In this document: in pieces, positions 1 to 12,600 of the stretch
How the letters are laid out: every line of letters starts with the position of its first letter
How positions within the stretch are numbered: position 1 is the first letter of the stretch
Source of the DNA: Chlamydoabsidia padenii
Taxonomy: Eukaryota > Mucoromycota > Mucoromycetes > Mucorales > Cunninghamellaceae
NCBI GenBank assembly: GCA_025330725.1
Contig: JAIWND010000021.1
Location: forward strand, 124,001-188,000
DNA: 64,000 nt
Direction: 5' to 3'
The notes under the pieces: generated by a model
What the model saw: the letters and a program-made list of their open reading frames with translations, nothing else
What the model was told of the DNA's origin: nothing
Databases searched by the model: none
Position numbers and translations under genes: made by a program

Positions 1-688
1 TGACTACCTGACCAGTCTTGTAAGGTAACACCGACATTAACCGTTGACTAGCTTCCATTTCCGCCTTGGCAAGTGCTCCTGCAAATTGAGATTGCATATC
101 ACCTAATCAATATCACATATAGTGTTTAATAACCCGACCTATTCCATCTATACTTTGTTAGTTTTACCTTGTTCTGGATTGGGTGTCATCAGAATGGAGT
201 GCCTAGAGTCACGTTTTCCCATTTGTTGCAACAGGTTGATAAAAAACCGTATTTGGACTTGAGAAGAATGTTGTAAGAGAGTATATATAGTGGCAGTACG
301 TTCAGCTTCAGACAAAAATCGAAACCATTGATCCACATGGTGCATTTCTTCCTTAAAGTTCTATATATATATATATAAAAGATGATGAGTGTTTTTTTTA
401 AAAAAAAAAAAAAAAAACATCCGTCATCAGGTTGAGGGTACTTACTTGATCGAGACTAGCAGCTGCCATTTCATCCAAGTTCCTTTCGTATTGTTGAAGG
501 TCTTCATACCAGTGATTCAAAGAGTCAGCTATATAAAAGATAAATAAATAAAAAAAGAGTGGGCATGACATACAAGAGTCAAAGGGTGATTTTGTTTACT
601 TACTTTCAGAAGAAGAGGTATAATTCCCAGTTTTGAGAATATCAGATACCGGCCTCGTGTTTCGTGTATTATAGTTAGAGGGCAGCAT
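1..688 (-). CDS. VTS1: Vts1/Smaug-like RNA-binding regulator, N-terminal part
   Basis: Vts1-family proteins bind stem-loops in mRNA through a C-terminal SAM domain and recruit deadenylation factors; only the conserved N-terminal region lies in this window. Four exons can be read on the minus strand: about 688-604, 528-446, 360-168 and one running off the left edge from about 107. The frame is continuous across them and gives the family hallmark DQWFRFLSEAERTATIYTLL followed by HSSQVQIRFFINLLQQM, preceded by a helix with NHWYEDLQQYERNLDEMA. The start at 688 is the first ATG of the exon with MLPSNYNT. The SAM domain is not visible because the gene continues beyond position 1. The family assignment rests on the N-terminal block alone. 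Confidence 0.82.
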
Positions 689-1688
689 CAAAAGATGAAG
701 AGAGAAAGAGAGTGTGTGTGTATAAAAAAGGGTAGATGTTATATCAAAAAAGTGTGTATAAGTATGTTTTTGCCTTTAGTGAATCAATGATAAAGACACT
801 AAAGTAGGCAAATTTGAGTAAAAAGAAGACAAACACTATAAGAAGGATCTACGTAAGGGATGCAATATAAAGGGAGAGAGAGAGTAAAAAAAAAAAAAAA
901 AAAGATGTGGGATGATTGGGGGAGGTGGAAAAACAAGAAGAAAGAAAAAGAAACAAAAGACCCGCACCTCCATATTTGATTGGCGGATGGGTTCCCCGTT
1001 GTCGGTGATTCAAAATTATTATGTATTCACATTGGACATTGTTTAAACCAATATCTTTTTATCAATATTGGTTATATATAGTGCGTCATTCATTTCTACT
1101 ATAACACAAGAGCCATTTACCACCACTGTATTGATTGTTTTCGAATTGAGGTGTACTTGCCCTTTCGGGATTTGTAATTCATGCACTGGGTTTGAAAATA
1201 CCGGCCCCCTTCAAAGCCAACCAAGAAAGAGAGAGATACATAATGTTTTTCATGCGTTCATATGAAATCAAATAAGAAACTGACAATAGATAAAGATTAC
1301 TATCAGAATCCATGTTTCGGCCTTTTACTATCGAATTCATGTAAATCGAGTCAAAAAGTACGATGGCTGCTCTTATCGTGCACTACATCGTTCCCATCAT
1401 CTTCGCGCCGTTTCATCATAGTACCATGACCCACCCCCCCAAAAAAAGTGACACCATGAGAAACGTTCCATGGGACTACTTTTATCCAATAAAAAAAGTG
1501 CCGATATCATTATAGTAAAAAAAAAAGATAGTCTTTATTAATTGTATATTATTCTAGATAGTGTATATAGCTAAAAGTAGAGGGTAGTGAATCACATGTT
1601 TTTCAGGAGGCACCAACAACAGCGAATCTACAAAAAAGAAAAAGTAGAGTAGGTTAACATCTTGATTAATCCATAAACCCATTCATGC
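689..1688. other. Intergenic, upstream of VTS1-like gene and downstream of SEC23
   Basis: No coding frame is convincing here. The stretch has purine-rich GA/A tracts (680-960), two copies of the recurrent element (CGGGATTTG at 1166-1174 and TTTGAAAATACCGG at 1191-1204), and several A-runs. It presumably holds the promoter of the minus-strand gene starting at 688 and the 3' region of SEC23. Confidence 0.5.
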
Positions 1689-4495
<2,807 letters not shown>

Positions 4496-4982
4496 AATGA
4501 GAGAGGAATATTAGAAAGAAAGAGAAAAGGGGAAAATGAGGCGGGGTCCTTTTTTTATTTTATCAGACTTCTACGTGGCAATTCGAGAGTCCGACAACGA
4601 GCATGGTTTCAATTTAGACCCTTTCTCGATATATACTTCAAAGCTGCAAGTTTATTGTATCACAATTCAATGCAACTATTATTATATTTATTCTTATACC
4701 TTATACTTATTGACACGTTTACACTCATGTTCTTGTTAATGATGATAACAGAGTAAATTCAAATTCCGCTTTGTCGGCATAACCAAGTACCAATGCATGC
4801 ATGATATGGATCATCCATTCACAGAATAAGCCTCCATTCATGGTTCCAACCATAAAACCCAAGCCTAACCCTTCAATTAAAGTGTTCCCTATGGTATCAT
4901 ACATAAAAGACTACATTTTATTTTCTAAATATATAATACAAAACAAAATCTATTCTAGGAATAAAAAAAGAGAGAGACTAAT
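4496..4982. other. Intergenic between SEC23 start and ceramidase end
   Basis: Upstream region of SEC23 (minus) and 3' flank of the ceramidase gene (minus). AT-rich, with no coding frame I trust. ORFs of 60-95 codons here show no protein-like composition. Confidence 0.5.
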
Positions 4983-6159
4983 CTAATGCTTGAGTGATTT
5001 GCCTACAGGTCGAATATAACAAATGATACCAACCCAGATCAGTTCATATTGCTGCTTGTTGTTTTCATCCAAGATCAGTTGTACCCATTCCACAAATACA
5101 GTAAAGTAATACACACCCAAACTTGTTCCGATATGCCACCAACCATGTAATTGAGTGAGAGCACCTATGACATAAGGCACCAAAGTACGAGTGTGAAGGA
5201 AGTAGGAGCAGAATTGATTGTCAATGTTCCATACCACAAAAGAGAGAATGAAACCAGCAGCAGCCAATTTCAACAGACGTACCAGTTTAGGTTGTTCAGA
5301 TGTTGATCGAGGAAGATGTTTAACAAGATAGATAGACCTAAACACGATAGTGATCACTAGAATGGCATAAGCAACTTGATGGAAGACAGGATCATTGATA
5401 ATCAAGTAAGAGTAGGTCACGAATGCTGAGTAGCCCATCAAAAACAATACTAATGGTAGACCAAATTTGGGTTTGTTGTAAACTTCAATGCTAAAAAAGA
5501 AAAAAGAAAAGTAGAGTGAGTTAGTATTGAATCTAAATCTCGTGAATTCCCACATTTTACCTGTAATATACCATAATACATCCAACATAAATCACTAAAG
5601 AATAATAATAATAATAAAAAAGTTGGTATCATCTATTACGCCATATGGTGCTACTTACTTGGGAGTTCATCCAAAAGTTGCATTTCATATTGAAGAGTCA
5701 TATGGAAACACCACGAACCAAAGCCAACCAAAAGGACACCCAAGTGAGCAATAATAAATGATTTTTTGCAACCATAGTAAATAGTATTGTATATACCAAA
5801 CAATGACAAAAGAGCTATACTTGAAAATGAAAGAAGAGTTAGTTATTTCAATCGTGTCCAGCCCTATTGTATACATGCTTACCAAAACTAAGATTGGTAG
5901 TCGTGTTGATGAATTCAGCCACATATGGAGTTACAGCATAGTTTTCCTATCAAAGAGTAATATTGTTTAGTAAAAAAAAAAAGGGGGGGGGTGCCTAGTA
6001 ACTTTTGATGTTTTACCTCGCACCAATCAATGGTAGCCGTCCTAAAGTAATAAATCAAGTTATTAGTTTATGATAAACCACGAATAGGGTTCCTTTTTTA
6101 TTTATTTTTTTTATTTACACAGGTCCCCAATAATAGTCTTCTTGAGGTATAGTATTCAT
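4983..6159 (-). CDS. Alkaline ceramidase (YPC1/YDC1/ACER family)
   Basis: Alkaline ceramidases are seven-helix ER/Golgi membrane hydrolases that split ceramide or phytoceramide into a sphingoid base and fatty acid. The minus-strand exons give [14 protein letters not shown], then [20 protein letters not shown] and [10 protein letters not shown], the N-terminal family signature with the acidic residues that bind calcium. Next come [19 protein letters not shown] and [15 protein letters not shown], which hold the histidines expected to coordinate the catalytic zinc. At least six hydrophobic segments follow one another. The last exon ends in a basic tail, PVGKSLKH. The start at 6159 gives the short cytosolic N-terminus usual for the family. 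Whether it prefers phyto- or dihydroceramide cannot be read from sequence. Confidence 0.9.
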
Positions 6160-6783
6160 GGGTGATAGAATTAAAAGAAACGTAAAAAATAAAAAAGAAA
6201 AACAGTTCGTGTTTGCTCAGGAAAAAAAAAAAAAAAAAAGGCGACTTATTAATTTCAAATGCCGACATTTTACTGGATTTCGTGAGTGAAATCAGCATCC
6301 CAATCTCCATGCCTCGGAAGACAAGTGCTCTCAATTATATCATCATCATCATCATCATCTTCACACCTACTAATACAACTTATTCACCATGTCGAAATAA
6401 ACAGCACTCTTATCATCCTACTTTTACGTCTTCATTGCCTTTGGTTCGCTTGAATGGTATCAAAGTTCCCCATTCATGCCCTGTAAGGATCTTATCTCCC
6501 AAACAAGAAGAAAGTTCATAAAAAAACTTTTTTCAAATACCGCTCAAACCAGCAGTATTGTTACATTAGACAAAGGGCCCTCTTACTTAGCAACAAGAAA
6601 AGACATGTAAATATATACTTGCTGCATTTAAGTTTATTTTATACTTTCATAAAAGCTCACGTGGGAACTGATCATCTCTTTTATTAGTTACTAGATGAAA
6701 AGGAAGAACTGTACGACTTACCTGACAAACTATGGCAACCTCCGCTCAACGGCAATCAAGGGAATGAAGCTAAAAATGGAGAA

Positions 6784-6790
6784 TGAGTCA
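6784..6790. promoter_or_regulatory. GCRE/AP-1 type site TGAGTCA
   Basis: An exact TGA(G/C)TCA heptamer, the binding site of Gcn4/CpcA bZIP dimers, lies 425 nt upstream of the start codon of the GCN4-like gene. Self-activation through such sites is known for fungal Gcn4 homologues; here it is an inference. Confidence 0.45.
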
Positions 6791-6973
6791 TTTCAAGATC
6801 TCCGACACTTGAACCAATCATATCCAACTAACTTGCTCAGCTGCTATTTAATCCCTCTCCCAAAAAAAAAAATCTTTTTTTTGCTGTTTTCCTTCTTTAT
6901 CTTTTTTTATTTAACTTTACGAAACCCTCTACCCCTACTACTACAGCGCTTTTTACATTTGATTGTCTTTGAC

Positions 6974-6991
6974 ATGTCTTTCTCTGCTTAA
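6974..6991 (+). promoter_or_regulatory. Upstream ORF 1 in GCN4-like leader (MSFSA)
   Basis: ATG TCT TTC TCT GCT TAA, a five-codon uORF about 225 nt ahead of the main ATG. Short early uORFs permit re-initiation in GCN4/cpc-1 leaders. Whether it lies in the transcript depends on the unmapped start site. Confidence 0.4.
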
Positions 6992-7080
6992 ATTTACACT
7001 CTCGTACCCCTGTACGATCATTCGCACCATTACACCAGATACTTTTTATTATTGATACACTTTTATACTCTTCGCCCATA

Positions 7081-7164
7081 ATGGCCTCCGACAATTCTTT
7101 ACACATATGTCTTCTTAATCACAAGAAACTTTGCAAAACTCGAAATCCAGAACCTCCCTGTTGA
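7081..7164 (+). promoter_or_regulatory. Upstream ORF 2 in GCN4-like leader (27 codons)
   Basis: An ATG at 7081 opens a 27-residue frame that begins MASDNSLHICLL and ends in PEPPC with a TGA at 7162-7164, 50 nt before the main start at 7215. A third uATG at 7107 (MSS, stop 7116-7118) overlaps it in another frame. This layout would normally prevent main-ORF initiation unless scanning ribosomes bypass it. Confidence 0.45.
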
Positions 7165-7214
7165 ACACTGCTGCTACTACTTTTACTTTATTTGAAACCT
7201 CTCCAACTCAAACA

Positions 7215-8006
7215 ATGACTTTATCTGCTACTGCTCCTACTCAAGAACAAACTACTATCAAAAAAACCATGGACCAAGATCTCTTCCAATTCTTTGACTC
7301 TTTATCTCAGCCCTCACCCGTTGGTGAATGGTTTACTCAACAAGGTACTACTGCTACCTCAAGTGTCCAATCAAGTCCTGACATTGCTACTCCTTTGGAT
7401 ATCCATTTGTCTCCTTCCACAATCAAGGCTGAGGCTACTACCACTGCCACTACGCCAACACCTGCATGTCTATTTGGTACTACGGATCTGGATATGTCAG
7501 AGATTCTCAACTCTCCTCTCTTTGATTCACCTGTGCCTCCAGTCATGACACCTGCGATGACGCCAGCTACTCCTCATATTGATATGTTTACTGATTTGAA
7601 TCCTGGTGGTGTACAAGACCTTCCTTCGGCTCTGGCGGCATTCGTGGCGGCTGTATCGGCTCCTCAACCTACTGTATCCTTTGCACCTCCTCCTCCTCCT
7701 GTCGACACTGGTTCGTCTCGTAAACGATCTTTGGATGAACCTGTGGATGAAGCGGCCCTCAAGCGCCAAAAGAACACTGATGCTGCTCGTCGCTCTCGAT
7801 TGAAAAAGGTGTTGAAAATGGAATCATTGGAAAAACGGGTGAATGATTTGGAACGCATGAATGCTCAATTGTTGTTACGGGTGGCTGTTTTGGATTCGGA
7901 AAAATCTCATCTCGTTGCAAAGGAAGCTGCTCATGATGCTAGGGTCAAGACTTTGGAAACCCAATTGGCAGAAGCTCACAAGGCTCTCTCCTCTCGATCA
8001 TTGTAG
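7215..8006 (+). CDS. GCN4/CpcA-type bZIP transcription activator
   Basis: The C-terminus carries DEAALKRQKNTDAARRSRLK, an almost exact match to the Gcn4 basic region, followed by a leucine zipper (MESLEKRVNDLERMNAQLLL) and a further heptad-rich tail. Such factors activate amino-acid biosynthesis genes in general control. The first 180 residues are rich in S/T/P and acidic-hydrophobic clusters (DQDLFQFFDSL, DMSEILNSPLFDS), as expected of activation domains. I place the start at ATG 7215 (MTLSATAPTQEQ), the first ATG in this frame; the frame is open further 5' but has no ATG there. The leader has uORFs. A Gcn4-type site lies upstream, suggesting autoregulation. No intron is seen. AATAAA occurs near 8129. 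Length about 263 residues, close to the family. Confidence 0.85.
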   Translation: MTLSATAPTQEQTTIKKTMDQDLFQFFDSLSQPSPVGEWFTQQGTTATSSVQSSPDIATPLDIHLSPSTIKAEATTTATTPTPACLFGTTDLDMSEILNSPLFDSPVPPVMTPAMTPATPHIDMFTDLNPGGVQDLPSALAAFVAAVSAPQPTVSFAPPPPPVDTGSSRKRSLDEPVDEAALKRQKNTDAARRSRLKKVLKMESLEKRVNDLERMNAQLLLRVAVLDSEKSHLVAKEAAHDARVKTLETQLAEAHKALSSRSL

Positions 8007-8239
8007 TTATTTTTATTATCTTTATAGATTTTTCTTATTTTACTTTATATATACAGTCTCTTCTTTTTTATTTATACTTTTTTACTTTAATTCATACATA
8101 GTCTTCTTTATCTTATACTCTTTGATCTAATAAAGCTAATGGCGGCCTTAACATGTCGCTGTTTGAAAAATCTTTGTGGCTGATTGATTTATGCAACATA
8201 TTGTTTTCTTCTTTCTTTTGTCTCTCTTTCGCTTTAATT

Positions 8240-9495
8240 ATGTTTGTCAGAATAAGTGGATTCAGGACCAGGGGCTATTCTACATTCCAGGTAAAAAGAA
8301 AAACTTGTCCTTGATATAGCTATACAACTAACTCCACTCTTGTTAGAAATTAGGCGTTCCGGATTCAACGACCCAATTATTGAAATCGAACTTTGGTATC
8401 AGCAAACCGACTCTTGCACAAACCGAATTCCTTCCTGCGATTCTATCAGGAAAAGATGTCTTTTTGCGTGATGGTACAGGCACTGGTAAATCCTTTGGCA
8501 TGACTCTTGCACTTGCCAGTCAACCTTCTCTCCGGTCACTCTATATCACTCCCAATCAAGAACTAGCCAGTCAAGTCAACCGATGGATTCAACAATTAGC
8601 ACCCGACACGTCTTGTCTTAAAGCCGATACATCAGCTCGTCTTTTAGAAGAAGTATCATCCTTGGGCACCATTGATCGCATTGTACTAGACGAAGCCGAC
8701 CAAGCACTACGATTACCTAAACGATATGCCTCTTTACGACAACAACAACAACGCCAAACACACCCCAAACCTGCTCAATTACTCTTGTCCCATCTTATGC
8801 ATCACCACCAACACAAACCTCAACTGATCGTATCGTCTGCCACTCTGAATCGTCCTTTACGACACTGGTTGACTCTTCAGGGTTGGATGAATCCCGACCC
8901 TGTGTTTATTGATATCACCAAAGGAAATCAAGTCCCCGTTTCACCTGCCCAACATTACTGTCTCATGGTATCTGATGACTCGATTCGCAACATGACACCA
9001 GTCAGTGAAGATATCACCACCAAAACACCGCCACCCATGACTAGTTTTGACGACCAAGACGATCGCATGTTGGAAAGTATTGCCATCTTGCACGACCTCG
9101 AATCCACCGTCTTGAAAAACAGTGTACTCTTTGTGGACAGCTCGACCAGTACCGCCACCATTCAATCCCGACTAGCATCTTACAACATTCATGCCAGAGA
9201 TATCCGCGATGCTCACCAACCACAACCACTACCGACTCTTTGGATCGCTACCGAGTTCACAGCGAGAGGAATCGATCTGGATTCTATCTCACATGTGTTT
9301 ATTTTGGGTAAACCTCCTTCAATTGCAAGTTATTTACATATGGCGGGACGGACGGGACGCCTGGGCCCAGATGGATATCTTCGACCGGGGAAAATTATCA
9401 GTTTGGTACGTGATCATGGAAGATCGGAAACGAAAATGGTCAATATGTATAAACTGATGAATATCTCAGTTAAACCATTAGAACATGTAGAATAG
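8240..9495 (+). CDS. Mitochondrial-type DEAD-box RNA helicase
   Basis: A 17-codon first exon (8240-8290) encodes MFVRISGFRTRGYSTFQ, a basic, acid-free mitochondrial targeting-type peptide; a 56-nt intron (8291-8346) joins it in frame to the helicase core. Visible motifs in order: Q-motif GISKPTLAQTEFLP, motif I RDGTGTGKS, motif Ia TPNQELASQ, motif II DEAD (VLDEADQAL), motif III SATL, motif V-like ATEFTARGIDLDS and motif VI HMAGRTGRLG. About 399 residues, so a minimal core with little extra. Candidates include the MRH4 group that assists mitochondrial large-subunit rRNA assembly, but I cannot separate it from other organellar DEAD-box proteins. Motif I departs from the usual A-x-T-G-S-G-K-T. 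AATAAA is present near 9558. Confidence 0.82.
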
Positions 9496-9675
9496 AATTT
9501 ATACATAGATATAGATATAGATATATTAGTTAGATCACCCCTTTTATAATTCAACATTAATAAAGCTATTATTTGAACGTAATACGTAAACATGACAGAT
9601 TGTGTAAAATTAATAGATGCTTTTTATTTGATGATAATAATACAATATAAACAAACTAGTTTCTTTTTTCCTATT

Positions 9676-12600
9676 CTATTCAAAGGGAATGATATCTTGA
9701 AGCTGGGCACGATGTTCAATCACGACTTCTTTGGGACAATCACGCAGGACTTGGACAAACATATCTTTGATGGTCATGGCAGCATCATCGTCGCAGTCGT
9801 TACCAGACAAAAGATCAATCAGCTTCAATACCCTTTTAACAATCTACAGATAAATGTGTGATGAGTTACCATTATCCTCTACTTTTTTTCTTCTTCTTTT
9901 TTCTTGACTTACTTGACGTTGATGATCTTGTCCTTTTGCCATAGATATGGAGTAAGCCATCAAGTAACCTGTATCAGCCAAAGCAACACCACCAGGGAGT
10001 ACCACATTCAAAGAGCCTGACCAAAGTGTTTCCAAACCCTGTCGAATCATGGTTTCAATACCGATCCTGATGACATCCATACTGATTTGTTTCTTCATCC
10101 CAATCACCACTATCAAGACATCCAACAGTCGAATCACCCAAGCCAATCGATCAAGGGGGCCGATTAAAGTATAAGCTATCGTTTGAGATAAAATGTTCCA
10201 GCATCCAGTCGCTTCGCCGTCAAACAAGAAGAGTAAATGGGTGATCAAGTCGGTGATGTATCTTGGTGTAGGTTGCTGAGTTCTTTGTAGGTGGCATACT
10301 TCCAGTATCGCCTTTGTCTTGATATGGGCGGTAGACTTGTCGTTGATCCAGTCCTTCATGTCCACTCCTTGTAATAAATCATTCATGTTGTTGATACTGA
10401 TGTTAACTGCGAGGCATAACGTATTCAAGTTGGTGTCGGGATCATCCAATAAGCGATAGGTGATGTTGTAACGGATGATATCTCTTAATGATGAGACATA
10501 AGTCATTTTTGCTTCGTCCATATCAGTAGTTGGTAAATGATCCTTGACAGTTGATAAAAAGAGATTCTATAAAAAAGAAAGAAAGAAAGAGTCAACAACA
10601 TGTTGTTGTTTTTTACCCCCATTCCATTTACCTGGCTTTGATCGGGAAGCTTCACAAACAATTTAGCATACCCTTCAAATATTTCAATGGCGCGAATATC
10701 AGAGACAGTCATTTTCTTGGTAACTGCATCCATTCCACGTCGTTTATATCCATTGGTGCCCGAATGATGTCCAAGTCCACTTAGTTCCAACAGTTTCCCG
10801 ATACCACTTTCACCCACCAGATAATTAGCAATGTCTTCTTGATAATGTCCAGCTGTTTGACCCAATTCAGATAAAATAAATTCCGAGAGTGAGAGTGAGG
10901 TCGTGGCATGATTGGTGGCAAAAGAGATACAAAATAGATGTATCGTGGTCGAGATCTTGACAAGTTTGGATAACAAAGGGAACCAGTTGACAGCAGGAAG
11001 AGGTCCAGGGGTATCCCGCAATGCAGATAAAAGCAATTGGACATAAGATTCGGTACCATAATGCTGATCCGTCAAGGTATCAAACACCGCACGAAGATGA
11101 CTTGTGTTGTTGTTGAGTCGGCTGTACGATTTAGGTTCAGCAGAGGAGATTGACATTGTCATTTTTGTGAGTCCAGATTCACTCTTCAGTGCTACTTGTA
11201 GTTTTTGAGAGGCCTGCACAATTTCACCACACACCACAGCGGCAATACGTCCACTTTTCAAATTGCCAGCAGAGAGTCCATCGGTGAGTCCAGCCAAGGT
11301 TGTGATCACATCCAAAAGAGGTCGTCGAATGTCCGCATTGTACTGTTGAGCCTCCTTCACCAGTTGATCTTGCTGAATAGGTGTATGTAAATAATCAGTG
11401 CCGAGTAAACATCCAAGTGAGAAGAGAGCAGGAATGCGTAGTTGACTAGAGGCATCGTCGGTTTGAATGGTTTGTATTGTCGATAAAAAGAGATTGCTGA
11501 AGCTTGTCGAGGATTCATTGTCACCAGCAGCAATATGTTGTAGGCGAGCTAGTCTGGAGAATGGCACGTCAAAGTGATATAGTTGACCAGCAAATGATTC
11601 CTAATGTTATTCAAGAGGAGTTAATGTCAGCGCTTTTTTCTTTCTTTCTTTTTTTAAACCTACATCAGTGTGCGCAATTGCTGCTGCCTGGGCTAAAGTA
11701 TCCACCATTTCCTTATTCAAACCACCATTGTCATCATAAGCACCGTATGAGCAAATCCAAGGAGCACCCAAAAGTAGACCAAGATTCACCGACTCCCCAT
11801 TAGCATAAGCATCCAATTGCTGACAAGCAAAATCAGACACGTTTCCTAGATCAAGAGAGTCGAATTTGGAAGCCCAGCCCATCATGATACCAAGACAAGC
11901 ACTATCAGAGAGTATATCAGCCGAGCCACCACAGTAAGATAAAAGTTCTGAAGTACCATGTACAGCCAATACTTCAATAGCGGAGGATTTGGTAGACCAG
12001 GTTGCCAAAACAGACGAGAAATGGGCAGCTGCATACCCGCTTGAGAAGTGGATAAGATCGACAGCGGTGTTTAAATTTCGTTTTGAAGGGCGGCATTGAG
12101 TGGCAAGTTGGAGTAAGATGTTGAGCACACGAGTCGCCATTTTATCGTTGACCACAATACATTCAGCCACATGACCGAGGCAGTAGCGTGCCCCATACTG
12201 TACTTCTTCGCTTGTTAATAGTAGTGAGTTTGGCTTAATATCGCCATGAATTATGTATTTGGTGGTAAGAATGTCAATCAATTGAGTAGCACAAGCTGCT
12301 GCACAGGAAGGAAGTATATTGTGTACCGTTGCAATCATTCCTATTTTTTTTTTTATTTAAAAAAAACAAAAACAAAAACAGATGTTAGTTAAAAATAGTA
12401 CAAAGTCAAACGAGGTACTTACCAGTAAGTGCCAAGAAGATGTTACATGTATGTCCTGGAACAGTGCTTTTATCCAACCTTGCCAATAGATCCTTCAATA
12501 AGAGCATCGCCCGGTTTTCCACATCACCTTCATTACCCACCATGATTGCACCAAAGAAGACCTGCCACGCCCCAGGACTGGACACCCGCACCAATAAATG

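Larger units (their letters stand above)
6160..7214. promoter_or_regulatory. Divergent promoter region: ceramidase / GCN4-like gene, with 5' leader
   Basis: About 1 kb between two divergent start codons. It contains TTTCAAATACCGC (6531-6543), a TGAGTCA site (6784-6790), a CCAAT box (near 6815) and upstream ORFs in the likely GCN4 leader (6974-6991; 7081-7164; 7107-7118). ORFs longer than 60 codons here (for example 6695-6991) lack protein-like composition. Confidence 0.5.

Noticed and set aside
1068..1265. 65-codon ORF upstream of the VTS1-like gene
   Set aside because: No protein-like composition, no splice or homology signal; overlaps recurrent promoter-type motifs.
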